Below, one piece after another: positions 1 through 8,500 of a stretch of 64,000 nt of DNA; positions within the stretch are counted from its first letter, which is position 1, and every line of letters begins with the position of its first letter. Position numbers and translations under genes: made by a program. A model generated the notes under the pieces. The model did not search any database. It saw only the letters and a program-made list of their open reading frames with translations, and was not told the origin of the DNA. Location: the NCBI GenBank assembly GCA_046330435.1, contig JAXLST010000008.1, positions 62,001 to 126,000 on the forward strand. Direction: 5' to 3'. The DNA comes from Ga0077560 sp046330435. Its GTDB lineage: Bacteria; Actinomycetota; Thermoleophilia; Miltoncostaeales; Miltoncostaeaceae.

Positions 1-1238
1 GCCACGCCCGTCACCTCGGGCGACACCGCGTCCACGATCAGCTTGGCCAGCATCGCATAGGCGAGGCCCACGCCCGCCCCCACCAGCGCCATGGCGATCA
101 CGATCTGCCACCCGGACGAGTGCAGCAGCGCCAGCATCACCGCGCCCACGGCGAGCACCGCCAGCCCGGTGGTGCACACCCGCCGGGCGCCCAGCCGCCG
201 CTCGGCCAGCCCGCCGGCGGGTCCCACGAGCAGCATCACCAGCGAGGACGGCAGCAGGTACAGGCCGGCGACGATCACGCTCGCCGCGAAGCCGTAGTCC
301 ACGAGGGCCGCTGCCTCCGCCGGCAGGCCGTTCGGCATCTGCACGAAGTTCGGCACCAGCAGGAAGGTCCCGAACATCGCGAAGCCGGCCAGGAACGCCC
401 CGACGTTGGTCCACAGCACCGCCGGCGCACGCATCATCCCGATGTCCACCATGGGCTCCGGCACGCGCAGTTCGATCGCGATCCACGCCGCGGTGAGCAG
501 GGCCGCCGCCGCGAACAGGCCGAGCACGGCCGGCGACAGCCAGCCCCACGACTCGCCCTCGCTCAGGGCGACCAGCAGCGCGCCCAGCGCACCGGACAGG
601 GCCACCGCCCCGGGGATGTCGAGCCGCGCGGGCGTCCGGATGGGCGACTCGGGGATGAGCGGCACCACGAGGAACAGCGCGAGGGTCACCGGCACCGCGC
701 CGATCCAGAACAGCCACTGCCACGACAGGTTCTCGAGGATCACGCCGCTCAGCACCAGGCCGGCGCCGCCGCCGACGCCGAACGTGGCGCTCAGCAGGCC
801 CAGCCCCACCCCCACGCGCTCGGGCGGCAGCTCGTCGCGGATGATCCCGAACGACAGCGGGAAGATCGCCCCGCCGGCGCCCTGCAGGGCCCGCGCCACG
901 ATGAGCATCGCGATGGACGTCGACAGCGCGCACAGCACCGTGGCCGCCGCGAAGATGACCATGGCGATCACCAGCAGGCGCTTCTTGCCGTAGGTGTCGC
1001 CCAGCTTGCCCAGCAGGGGGGTGCTGATGGCCGAGGTGAGCAGGAACCCGGTGAACACCCAGGTCGCCCACGTGTTGGTGGTGTTCAGGTCGCGCTGCAG
1101 CGACGGCAGCGCGGGCACCACGAGGGTCTGCTGCAGCACGTAGCTCACGGCGACCACCGCGAGCAGCCCCAGCGTGAGGTTGGCTCCCGTGCGCCGCGGG
1201 GCGCCGGGGGCCGTGCGCTCGGCCTGCGCTGTGCTCAT
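1..1238 (-). CDS. MFS efflux transporter, DHA2-like, partial
   Basis: Inner-membrane proton-coupled exporter of the major facilitator superfamily. 412 residues are visible from the ATG at 1238; the C-terminus lies left of the window. Seen: a hydrophilic N-tail, then alternating hydrophobic segments. MFS motif A appears as GKLGDTYGKKR (residues 77-87) between TM2 and TM3, and a motif C-like Gly-rich stretch (GLLSATFGVGGGAGLVLSG) lies in TM5. Spacing and loop pattern match 14-TM EmrB/QacA-type drug exporters. The ATG overlaps the stop of the universal stress gene (ATGA), so it is the third gene of a marR-usp-MFS operon. By context it is probably de-repressed by a ligand of the MarR regulator. 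The substrate cannot be told from sequence. Confidence 0.88.
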   Translation of the reverse strand, partial: MSTAQAERTAPGAPRRTGANLTLGLLAVVAVSYVLQQTLVVPALPSLQRDLNTTNTWATWVFTGFLLTSAISTPLLGKLGDTYGKKRLLVIAMVIFAAATVLCALSTSIAMLIVARALQGAGGAIFPLSFGIIRDELPPERVGVGLGLLSATFGVGGGAGLVLSGVILENLSWQWLFWIGAVPVTLALFLVVPLIPESPIRTPARLDIPGAVALSGALGALLVALSEGESWGWLSPAVLGLFAAAALLTAAWIAIELRVPEPMVDIGMMRAPAVLWTNVGAFLAGFAMFGTFLLVPNFVQMPNGLPAEAAALVDYGFAASVIVAGLYLLPSSLVMLLVGPAGGLAERRLGARRVCTTGLAVLAVGAVMLALLHSSGWQIVIAMALVGAGVGLAYAMLAKLIVDAVSPEVTGV

Positions 1239-1684
1239 GCGGCCGGCGGCGGCTCGTGGTGGACGACCAGCACCGGGCAGGGTGCGTGGTAGGCCAGGTG
1301 GGCGGCGAAGGCGCCGTGCAGGGCCCGGCTCAGCCGGCCACGCACCGCGGCGGCCACGATGAGGTCCGGGTGGCCCTCCCCCGCGGCCCAGGCGCACACC
1401 GCCTGCGCGGGGTCTTCGCCGGCCAGCAGCACCGGGCGCTCGGCCGCCGCCGCGTCCACCAGCCCCCGCAGCAGGGCGTGGCCGTGCTCGGTGCTCTCCT
1501 GCAGCGGCGGGAGCGCCATGGTGGGCGACGCCAGCACGGCCAGGTCGGCGTTGGCGAGCACGTGCACGACCAGCAGCTCGCCGTCCGGCTCGAGCAGCCG
1601 GCGGGCCGCGGTGAGGGCGTCACGCGATGCGTCGTCGTCGTCGACGCACACCGCGATGCGCCGGTATCCGGTCACTGGAGACAT
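1235..1684 (-). CDS. Universal stress protein (UspA family)
   Basis: 149-residue single-domain Usp, a cytosolic nucleotide-binding stress protein. Seen: the beta1 strand RRIAVCVDDDDASRDAL with the acidic cluster that begins the ATP site. Near the C-terminus a Gly-rich loop (RGRLSRALHGAFAAHL) and the strand CPVLVVHHEP are typical of Usp folds. The ATG at 1684 is preferred over an in-frame TTG at 1699, because the TTG lies inside the palindrome TTGCATGATGCAA. It sits between marR and the MFS gene, overlapping the latter by 4 bases, so the three are probably co-transcribed. Usp-transporter pairs controlled by MarR are known, but the role here is inferred. Confidence 0.85.
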   Translation of the reverse strand: MSPVTGYRRIAVCVDDDDASRDALTAARRLLEPDGELLVVHVLANADLAVLASPTMALPPLQESTEHGHALLRGLVDAAAAERPVLLAGEDPAQAVCAWAAGEGHPDLIVAAAVRGRLSRALHGAFAAHLAYHAPCPVLVVHHEPPPAA

Positions 1685-1686
1685 GT

Positions 1687-1699
1687 TTGCATGATGCAA
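1687..1699. promoter_or_regulatory. Palindromic site between marR and usp
   Basis: Perfect odd palindrome TTGCATGATGCAA lying exactly between the marR stop and the usp ATG. Its half-site (TGCAT/ATGCA) is shared with the double operator upstream of marR, although the spacing differs. It could be an internal MarR operator or chance AT-rich sequence in a very GC-rich background. Function is inferred only. Confidence 0.4.
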
Positions 1700-2203
1700 T
1701 CAACCATCGGGGTCCGCAACCGGGTCCGTGCGCTCGGCCTCCTCGGCGAGGCTCAGCGCCTTGGTGAAGGCAAGCACGCCGTCCACCAGGGCGGCGCGGT
1801 CGCGATCCGAGAGCGGCGCGATGAGCGCCGCGAACCGGGCGTCCCGCAGCGCCAGGCTGGCCTCCAGGATGCGGTGCCCCTCGGCGGTGAGGCGGGTGTT
1901 GCGCCGGCGCCGGTCGTCCCCGGCGGGCTCCGCCTCCACCAGCCCCATGCGGGTGAGCCCCTGGAGCATCCGGGTGGCGGTGCTCACGGCGACGCCGGTG
2001 CCCTGCGCCACCTCCGACACGCCCAGCGGGCCGTCGCGGAGCGTCAGCAGCGTGAGCTGCTGCTCCGGGCTCAGGCGCCCCTCGGGGGTGTCGGCGTTGC
2101 GGCGCTGCTCCAGCCGTCCCAGCACCAGGCGGAGCACGGCCGGGTAGAGCGCGCCGAGCGCGGCGGCGGCCTCCTGCGGGCTGTCGGCGCGGTGCTGGTC
2201 CAT
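1700..2203 (-). CDS. MarR-family transcriptional regulator
   Basis: 167-residue winged-helix repressor, predicted to bind DNA as a dimer and respond to a small ligand. Seen: an N-terminal helix, then the wHTH core with LSPEQQLTLLTLRDGPLGVS, the recognition helix VAVSTATRMLQGLTRMGLV and the wing DDRRRRNTRLTAEG, then C-terminal dimerisation helices. Start at ATG 2203 gives a normal MarR length; an upstream in-frame extension to 2317 would run through the operator and is unlikely. It is the first gene of the marR-usp-MFS operon. About 60 bases upstream lies a pair of overlapping palindromes (2264-2293) that probably serve autoregulation. Confidence 0.9.
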   Translation of the reverse strand: MDQHRADSPQEAAAALGALYPAVLRLVLGRLEQRRNADTPEGRLSPEQQLTLLTLRDGPLGVSEVAQGTGVAVSTATRMLQGLTRMGLVEAEPAGDDRRRRNTRLTAEGHRILEASLALRDARFAALIAPLSDRDRAALVDGVLAFTKALSLAEEAERTDPVADPDG

Positions 2204-2242
2204 GGGGTGAGCGTATCGGCACCGCCGCGGGAACCGTTTCCG

Positions 2243-2271
2243 TTGACCACCTCTGCGCGGCTGTGCATACT
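2243..2271 (+). promoter_or_regulatory. Candidate rightward promoter overlapping the MarR operator
   Basis: TTGACC (2243-2248), a 17-bp spacer, then CATACT (2266-2271), a good match to the housekeeping -35/-10 pattern. It points towards the small gene at 2406. The -10 lies inside the first operator palindrome, so a bound MarR dimer would block it. Predicted from pattern only. Confidence 0.45.
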
Positions 2272-2293
2272 GAGTATGCATACCGCGTATGCA
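2264..2293. promoter_or_regulatory. Double overlapping MarR-type operator
   Basis: Two copies of TGCATAC-N3-GTATGCA, at 2264-2280 and 2277-2293, overlap by 4 bases so that the middle reads GTATGCATAC. Dyad centres are 13 bp apart. It lies upstream of marR and over the rightward promoter. The arrangement suggests cooperative binding of two dimers on offset faces of the helix. The binding protein is inferred to be the adjacent MarR regulator. Confidence 0.65.
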
Positions 2294-2405
2294 CACCCCG
2301 GTGATCTCCTCGGGCACGGGAAGGAGTTCTCGGGGGGCGAACGAATGTTCTGTCCGAGGCGGCGTCTACCGTCGTCTCCCCCACCACACCGGATCGGAGG
2401 TCCCC

Positions 2406-2681
2406 GTGGTTCGTGCATTCCCCAACCCCCCGTCGCTGCGGCGCCGCGTCGAGCAGGCCCTCTCCGCCCACCCCGGTGGCCTGGGCTGGCAGGCACTGGC
2501 GGAGGAGGTCGCCCGGCGCGCGGTCGCGTCCGGCGCCCCGGCGCCCCGTCCCGCCCAGGTGGTGCGCGAGCTGGGCTCGCTCATCGTCGAGGGCCGCGTG
2601 GACGACCGCAGCGGCCGGTTCGTGCTGCTGCCGTCCACGCAGCGGGCGGCCGTGCCGTTCGTCCACGACCGGGCGGCGTGA
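2406..2681 (+). CDS. Small helical protein, possible winged-helix fold
   Basis: 91 residues from GTG 2406, preceded by CGGAGG at 2395-2400 with 5-base spacing, which decides this start over the in-frame upstream GTG-rich extension. Seen: VEQALSAHPGGLGWQALAEE followed by a second helix and the pattern VVRELGSLIVEGRVDDRSGR. The layout helix-helix-helix then short beta strands resembles a winged-helix domain. I do not recognise a family. It is divergent from marR and shares its operator region, so it may belong to the same regulon. Confidence 0.7.
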   Translation: MVRAFPNPPSLRRRVEQALSAHPGGLGWQALAEEVARRAVASGAPAPRPAQVVRELGSLIVEGRVDDRSGRFVLLPSTQRAAVPFVHDRAA

Positions 2682-2703
2682 GGATGACCCGCTCCGGGAG
2701 CCG

Positions 2704-3972
2704 TCAGGCGGCGATGGGCAGCAGCACCACCGCACCTGACGGCGCCCCCGGGGCGAGCGCCGCCGCACCGCCGGCGAGCGCCATGATCCGCGCCACGTAG
2801 GCCCGGGTCTCCGCGTACGGCGGCACCCCGCCGTACCTGCGCACCGCGCCGGCCCCCGCGTTGTACGCGGCGAGGGCCAGGGGCACCGACCCGAACGACC
2901 GGATGTGCCCGCCCAGCAGGCGCCCCGCCGCTGGGATCGCCTGCGCCGGGTCGAAGGGGTCCCGCAGCCCCATCCCGGCGGCCGTCGCCGGCATGAACTG
3001 GGCGATGCCGAGCGCCCCCGCCGGGCTGACCGCGTCGGCGCGATACCCGGATTCCGCCTGCAGGAGCGCCGCCAGCACCGCGGGCGGCACGCCGTTCGCG
3101 ACCGCCGACGTCGTCACCATGACGCGATAACGCTCGGGCACCCACGCGGGCAGGCCGCCCGCCGCGAGCGCCGCACCGGCCTGCGCCGTCTCCCGCTCCG
3201 CGGAGGGGGAGACGGCGCCGCAGCCGGGCAGGTACCCGTAGTGCCACGGCTCCCAGGAGTAGCGCTGCAGGAAGCCGAACCGGCCGGCGTTCCGGGCGAG
3301 CCACGCCCCCGCCCCACCGCCCGTGGCGAGGTCCAGCTCCGTTGCGTCGCGGTGCCGGCTGCGGCCGGGCGGTGCCACCCAGCGGGGATCGGGATGCCGG
3401 GCGAACAGCACGGCCTGCTCGGCGTCGGAGCGGAACCCGCTGACCACCACCAGGTCGATGCCGTCGGCGTGCGCCGCCGCGTGCATGAGGTCGAAGGCCG
3501 CCGCGACCTGCGGGCAGGTGGGTTTGCCGTCGCGGTGCACCAGCGGCCCGGCGTAGCCGCCGCCGGCCGCCATGGTGACCGGGCCCGTGTCCATCGTGAC
3601 CCGCACCTCCAGCCCGGCACGGGCCCGGGCGCGTGCGACGGTGCCGAGCGGGCCGGGGACGGCCACCACCACGTCGACCGCGACCGGCGGCCGCGGACCG
3701 GGCGCCGCCACGCGCTCCAGGCGCCCACCCGCCGAGACGGCGGAGGGCTCCGCCGCCGCGCGCGCGTCGGCCGCCACCGCGCCGGCGTCGCTGGGATCGG
3801 ACCCGATGCGCGCCACCAGGGCCCTGGCGGCGGACAGCGCCGCGAGGTCCGCGGCGCGCTGGGCCCGCGCCGCCGCGGCATGCGCCGCGCCGAGGACGCC
3901 GACGGCGGCGACGCCGAGCAGCACCAGCACCCCGAGCGCGATCACCGGGATGGCCGCCTGCCCGCGGCTCAC
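2704..3972 (-). CDS. TadE/TadG-like N-terminus fused to VanY peptidase and SLT lytic transglycosylase
   Basis: 422-residue predicted surface murein hydrolase. Residues about 3-30 (RGQAAIPVIALGVLVLLG...) form a TadE/G-type pilin-like membrane helix followed by an Ala-rich amphipathic helix. Residues about 145-250 form an M15/VanY D,D-carboxypeptidase domain, with SGFRSDAEQ, the zinc-site motif SRHRDATELD and WEPWHYGY. Residues about 285-400 form an SLT domain, with QAESGY (catalytic Glu near residue 307), GALGIAQFMPATA and ALAAYNAG. Both catalytic sites look intact, so one protein could cut peptide and glycan strands. GTG 3972 overlaps the previous stop (GTGA), giving a three-gene TadE-like operon. 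It could open the wall for pilus or protein export. Confidence 0.82.
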   Translation of the reverse strand: MSRGQAAIPVIALGVLVLLGVAAVGVLGAAHAAAARAQRAADLAALSAARALVARIGSDPSDAGAVAADARAAAEPSAVSAGGRLERVAAPGPRPPVAVDVVVAVPGPLGTVARARARAGLEVRVTMDTGPVTMAAGGGYAGPLVHRDGKPTCPQVAAAFDLMHAAAHADGIDLVVVSGFRSDAEQAVLFARHPDPRWVAPPGRSRHRDATELDLATGGGAGAWLARNAGRFGFLQRYSWEPWHYGYLPGCGAVSPSAERETAQAGAALAAGGLPAWVPERYRVMVTTSAVANGVPPAVLAALLQAESGYRADAVSPAGALGIAQFMPATAAGMGLRDPFDPAQAIPAAGRLLGGHIRSFGSVPLALAAYNAGAGAVRRYGGVPPYAETRAYVARIMALAGGAAALAPGAPSGAVVLLPIAA

Positions 3973-4223
3973 GGCAGGCGCACCGCGCCGGAGGCGGCCG
4001 CCCGCACCCCGAAGGGACCGGGGACGGGGGCCTCCGCGCCGACGGTGACGACCGCCCCGGAGGGGCCCGTCGCGTGGAGGCCGGCGCGGCGCACGCCCTC
4101 CTCCGCGTCGATGACGGCCCGGCAGGCCGCGGCGACCTGCCACGCCAGCAGGGCCGCGGCGAGGACGACCGGGACGGCGGCCAGGAGCTCCAGGGTGGCC
4201 TGCCCGCGGGGGCGGCGGCTCAT
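3969..4223 (-). CDS. TadE-like pilus-associated membrane protein
   Basis: 84-residue protein with a TadE-type N-terminus: short basic leader MSRRPRGQATLELLAAVPVV, a conserved Glu five residues into the hydrophobic helix, one TM segment, then a small extracytoplasmic tail. In Tad systems such minor pseudopilins are inserted in the membrane and help pilus assembly. ATG 4223 overlaps the stop of the upstream gene and its own stop overlaps the next start, so the three are translationally coupled. No TadA/B/C or prepilin peptidase genes are in the window, so the rest of the machine must lie elsewhere. Confidence 0.75.
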   Translation of the reverse strand: MSRRPRGQATLELLAAVPVVLAAALLAWQVAAACRAVIDAEEGVRRAGLHATGPSGAVVTVGAEAPVPGPFGVRAAASGAVRLP

Positions 4224-4546
4224 CGGGTGGCGACCTCGGCGGTGACGGTGAGGGGCACCCGCCCGGCCCAGGGCAGCGGCGGTGAGGGGAGCCGCAGCTG
4301 GAGGCGCCCGGGCCGGGCGGGATCGGGGCGGACGTCGGCCGCCGGGAGGGCGGCGCGGACGAGGGGTGCGGGGTCCTCGCCCACGCCGGCGGCGCGGGCG
4401 CCCGCCCGGGCCGCGCCGCCGGCCTGCAGCCACGCGGCCGAGCAGGCCACGAGCCACCATGCGGCGAGGGCCAGGGCGGCCATGGCGGGGAGCACCGCGA
4501 TGAGCTCCACCGCCGCCTGACCGCCCTGTCGTGCCGTCCACCGCAT
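4220..4546 (-). CDS. TadE-like pilus-associated membrane protein
   Basis: 108 residues. N-terminus MRWTARQGGQAAVELIAVLP, with the GQAAVEL signature of TadE-like proteins (Gly, then Glu in the helix), then a single TM helix and a 60-residue tail with beta-strand character. It is the first gene of the three-gene TadE-like operon; its ATG at 4546 lies in an 85-bp gap after the divergently organised membrane-protein region. Role inferred from the N-terminal signature and neighbours. Confidence 0.75.
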   Translation of the reverse strand: MRWTARQGGQAAVELIAVLPAMAALALAAWWLVACSAAWLQAGGAARAGARAAGVGEDPAPLVRAALPAADVRPDPARPGRLQLRLPSPPLPWAGRVPLTVTAEVATR

Positions 4547-4632
4547 GCACCGCAGGCTAGGTGCGGGGATGTGACGGGTGGCGCGCGGTCCGTGCCGTCC
4601 GGCGCGCGGCGCCGTGACGGATCAGGCGCGGG

Positions 4633-5001
4633 TCAGTGCCAGCGCCGGCTCTGCCGGACCATCCAGAGGATGGCCAGCGCGCACGCCGCGGCGAGCGCGA
4701 GCACCCCGAGCCCCGAGATGTACGGGCCCAGGAGCGGGATCCCCACGACGAGCAGCAGCAGGATCACGACGCCGAGCGCGATGATCGCCTTGCGCTGCCA
4801 CGCGGGGATGACCATCCACGCCAGCTCGTTCTGCCGGAAGTACTGGTAGGCCATCACGGCCATCCCGGCGACGAACAGCACGAAGATGATCTGGTTGAGG
4901 GACACCGCGACGGCCCCGAACCCGCGCTGGGACACGAAGACCAGGGCGGCGATCCCCATCACGATCGCGATGTTCCGGACGGCGGTCATGTTCACGTTCA
5001 T
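4633..5001 (-). CDS. Small four-helix membrane protein, unknown function
   Basis: 122 residues from ATG 5001 (a second ATG follows at 4989). Four hydrophobic segments are visible: NIAIVMGIAALVFVSQRG, LNQIIFVLFVAGMAVMAYQY, KAIIALGVVILLLLVVGI and ISGLGVLALAAACALAILWM. The C-terminus is short and basic (VRQSRRWH). No family recognised. It is divergent from tatA with about 118 bp between starts, so the two may share a control region. Confidence 0.7.
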   Translation of the reverse strand: MNVNMTAVRNIAIVMGIAALVFVSQRGFGAVAVSLNQIIFVLFVAGMAVMAYQYFRQNELAWMVIPAWQRKAIIALGVVILLLLVVGIPLLGPYISGLGVLALAAACALAILWMVRQSRRWH

Positions 5002-5119
5002 GGCGCCGCGGATGGTAGCGCGGCACCGTGCCCGCGGACCGGGGCGGTGATCCGCCCGGCCGCCCGGCCCGTAGCCCCCTGCGTACGCCGATTCCGACAC
5101 CCACCGGGAGGCACGGAGA

Positions 5120-5395
5120 ATGTTCGACATCTCGCCCGTCCAGATCATGCTGGTGCTGGCGCTCGCCCTGATCGTGTTCGGCCCCAAGCGCCTGCCGGAG
5201 CTGGGCCGCAACCTCGGCAAGGGCCTGCGGGACTTCAAGGGCGGCCTCGCCGGCGAGACGGCCCACGACCCCGACCCCACCGCCGCGCGCGTCGCCGACC
5301 GCCACGAGGACGACGCCCCGGACCTGCGCCGGATCATCACCGACAACGCCACCCCCGAGGCCGTGCGCCACGAGGGCGCACCGCACGCCGCCTGA
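5120..5395 (+). CDS. tatA: Sec-independent translocase subunit TatA
   Basis: 91-residue Tat component. Seen: periplasmic N-terminus, one TM helix (PVQIMLVLALALIVFGPKRL) carrying the diagnostic FGPKRLPELGR hinge, then the amphipathic helix ending KGLRDFKGGLAG and an acidic, probably disordered tail. TatA/E oligomers form the passage for folded Tat substrates in the cytoplasmic membrane. RBS GGGAGG is at 5107-5112. No tatB or tatC lies nearby; lone tatA genes are common in Actinomycetota. A 42-bp perfect palindrome follows the stop by 15 bases. Confidence 0.93.
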   Translation: MFDISPVQIMLVLALALIVFGPKRLPELGRNLGKGLRDFKGGLAGETAHDPDPTAARVADRHEDDAPDLRRIITDNATPEAVRHEGAPHAA

Positions 5396-5410
5396 CCGCC
5401 GCGCAGCGCG

Positions 5411-5452
5411 GGGTTGGCCAATTGGCCGCCGCGGCGGCCAATTGGCCAACCC
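5411..5452. repeat. 42-bp perfect palindrome, copy 1 of an intergenic element
   Basis: Perfect inverted repeat with no mismatch across 42 bases, centred between 5431 and 5432. It holds two identical GGCCAATTGGCC cores (5416-5427 and 5436-5447), each itself palindromic, 20 bp apart and separated by GCCGCGGC; arms end in GGGTT/AACCC. A near-identical copy lies at 19063-19099. It sits between the tatA stop and the subtilase start. As RNA it would form a very long hairpin, but no U-tract follows. As DNA it looks like a paired operator. Role unknown. Confidence 0.9.
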
Positions 5453-5553
5453 GCTCAATTCGCCCCTCGGACGCCGAAGCCGTGACCGACGGGTGCGGAT
5501 CCCGCACGGACCGCCACCCGCGACACCGGGCACCGACGACCGCACGGGGCGAC

Positions 5554-8500
5554 GTGGCACGCAGGCGCACCGCACTCCTCACCCTGGCCGCCGCGGCGGC
5601 CGCCACGGCGACCGCCGTCGCCGCCACGCCCGCGGGCGACCCGCCGGGCCACCTCGGCCATCCGCGCAGCGCCGCCCCGGCGGCGTCCGGCGAGGTCACG
5701 GTGATCCTCCAGCTCGCCGGGCCGCCCGTCGCCGTCGGCCGGGTCGCGGCGCAGCGCGGTGCGCGGGCACGGACCTGGAGCACCACCCGGTTCCGGGCCG
5801 GGGTGATCGCGCGGCAGCGGCGCCTGGTGCCCGGCGTGCGGGCCGCCGGCGGGACGGTGGTCGCGACCTACCGCGACGCCTACAACGGCGTCGCCGTGCG
5901 GATCCCCGCCGATCGCGTCGCCCGGCTGCGCGACCTGCCCGGCGTCGTCGCGGTGCACCGCAGCCGCACGGTCCGGCGGCTGCTGACCTCCGCCGTGCCG
6001 TTCACGGGCGTGCCCGGGGTGGGAGGACGCCGGGTGACGGGCCGCGGCGTCCGGATCGGGATCATCGACACCGGAGTGGACTTCCACCACGCCGACCTCG
6101 GCGGTTCCGGCGACCCGGCCGACTTCGCCGCGGACGCCGGGACGGATCCGGTGGCGTCGGGCTTCCCGACGGCCAAGGTCACCGGCGGGTACGACTTCGT
6201 GGGCGACTCCTACGGCACCGACGATCCCGCCGGGGCCACGCCGCAGCCCGACCCGGTGCCGCTGGACTGCGACGGCCACGGCACGCACGTCGCGGGGATC
6301 GCCGCCGGCACGGGCGTGCGGGCCGACGGCGCCGCGTACGCCGGTCCCTACACGGCGCGGACGCTCGCGGGGCAGGCCTTCCGGGTCGGCCCGGGCGTCG
6401 CCCCGGAGGCGACGATCTCCGCCTACCGGGTCTTCGGCTGCACCGGGAACACCGAGGACGCGATCCTGATCGCCGCCATCGACCGGGCCGTGCGCGACCG
6501 GGTGGACGTCATCAACATGTCCATCGGCACCGTCTACACGGGCGGCGACGATCCGGTGGCGGCGGCGGTGGACGCCGCCACCCGCGCCGGCGTGGTCGTG
6601 GTCGGCGCGGCGGGCAACGAGGGTCCCGGCCCCTACACCGGCGGATCCCCGGCGGCCGCGGACGGCGCCATCGCCGCCGGCGCGGCCGACACGATCCCCG
6701 ACTTCCCGGCCGCCACCGTCGAGGGCACGGCCCTCGCCGCGACGGCGGCGCAGGAGACCACCGGCACGCCGATCCCCGCGGGCCTGCAGGGCCCCCTCGC
6801 GGTGACCGGCACCCCGGCCATGCCGGCCGCCGGGTGCGATCCCGCCGACTACGCCGACCGGCCCGCCGGGGCGATCCCGGTGGTGCTGCTCGGCGTGTGC
6901 ACGCACACCGCGAAGGCCCTGCTGGCACAGGCCGTGGGCGCGCCGGCGGTGATCCTGGTGAGCAACGACCCCGGCTACGGGACCCAGGACGGGCCGCTTC
7001 CCGGCGTCACGATCCCGGTCCTCGTGGTCCCGGTGGACGCGCTCCCCGCCCTTCGCGCGGCCGACGGCACCACGGTCTCGGTGACGGCGGCCCCCCGGCT
7101 GGTGAACCCGTTCTTCCGGCGGGCCGAGGTGTGGAGCTCCGCGGGCCCCCGCTGGGACGACTCCGCGCTGAAGCCCGACCTGCTCGCCCCCGGGGTCTCC
7201 ATCGCGTCCGCGGCATCGGGAACCGGGACCGGGGCGAAGGCATGGTCGGGCACGTCCATGGCCGCCCCGTACGCGGCGGGCGTCGCCGCGCTCGTCCGCC
7301 AGGCACGGCCCGGGTGGGGTCCCGCCGACGTGAAGGCGGCGATGATGAGCACCGCCTCCGGTGCCCCGGGCGACCTCGCCGACGACGACGTGCTCACCTC
7401 CGGTGCGGGGCTGGTCCGGCCCGTCCGCGCCGTCGGGGCGACGGTGCGGGCGATGACCTCCGACGGGCTCGGCAACCTGTCCTACGGGTTCGTCCCGGCG
7501 AACGGCCCGATCTCGCAGACCCGGCGCGTCCGGCTCGTCAACGACGGTTCGCGGCCGGTCACCTACGCGCTCGCCGCGACGCCGCAGGGGGACCTCCACG
7601 GGGCCCGCCTGTCGCTGTCGGACACCCGCGTGACCGTCCCGGCCCGGGGTTCCGCCCAGGTCGCGCTCACGGTGAGCCTCGGCGGGGCCGCGGTGGCCGG
7701 CCTGCCCGGGGCGGACGGCACCCTCACCACCGTGCGCGGCGTGGTCGCCGCGACCCCCGTCACCGACCGCCCAGGCGTCCACCCCCTGCGCATCCCGTTC
7801 CTCATGGTCCCCGCCGCGCGGTCCGCCGTGGCGACCGGCACCGTCCGGCTGCGCACCCTCGCGGGCGGCCGGCGCCGGGTGACCGTCCCCGTGGAGAACT
7901 CCGGGGTGCACGGCACCCGCGCCGGGGTCTTCGCGTGGGGCCTCGCCGACCCGGCCGGCGACGCCGCGGACACCACGGACATCCGGACGGCCGGCGTCCG
8001 CGTGGTCGCCGGGTCCGACCCGTCCCTGGAGTTCGCGATCACGCTGGACCGGGGGCTTTCCAACCCGGCGCGCACCGAGTTCGACGTGACGGTCGACGTC
8101 GGCGGCGACGGCACCCCGGACCTGACGCTCGTGGGCGTCGACTCCGGGTACGCGGACATCGGGGACCAGAACGGCCGCATGCAGGCCTTCGTCCTGGACG
8201 CCTCCGGGACCGTGGTCGACCGGCTCGACGCGACCGCCCCGCCGAACAGCGCCACGGTGCTGCTGCCCCTGCCGCTGCGCCACCTGGGGCCGTTGGACGA
8301 GACCACCGAGATCATCTACTCGGTGAGCACGTACGACACCGCGATCACCGACGCGGAGGGGGACACGACGGGCATCGCCCGGTTCCGCCCTCTGGCCCCC
8401 GCCGTCGAGACGGGCGCCCTGATCCCCCTGGCACCGGGCCAGGACCGGACCCTCACGCTGTCCGCCGGCCCCCGGTCGGCGGCGGCCCCCCTGGGGTGGC

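Noticed and set aside
120..1292. Plus-strand 390-codon frame opposite the MFS gene
   Set aside because: His/Arg/Gln-rich composition typical of a shadow frame; the minus strand codes a clear MFS protein.
5455..8283. Minus-strand 942-codon frame opposite the subtilase
   Set aside because: Arg/His/Gly-rich with no domain; it is antisense to a well-supported protease.
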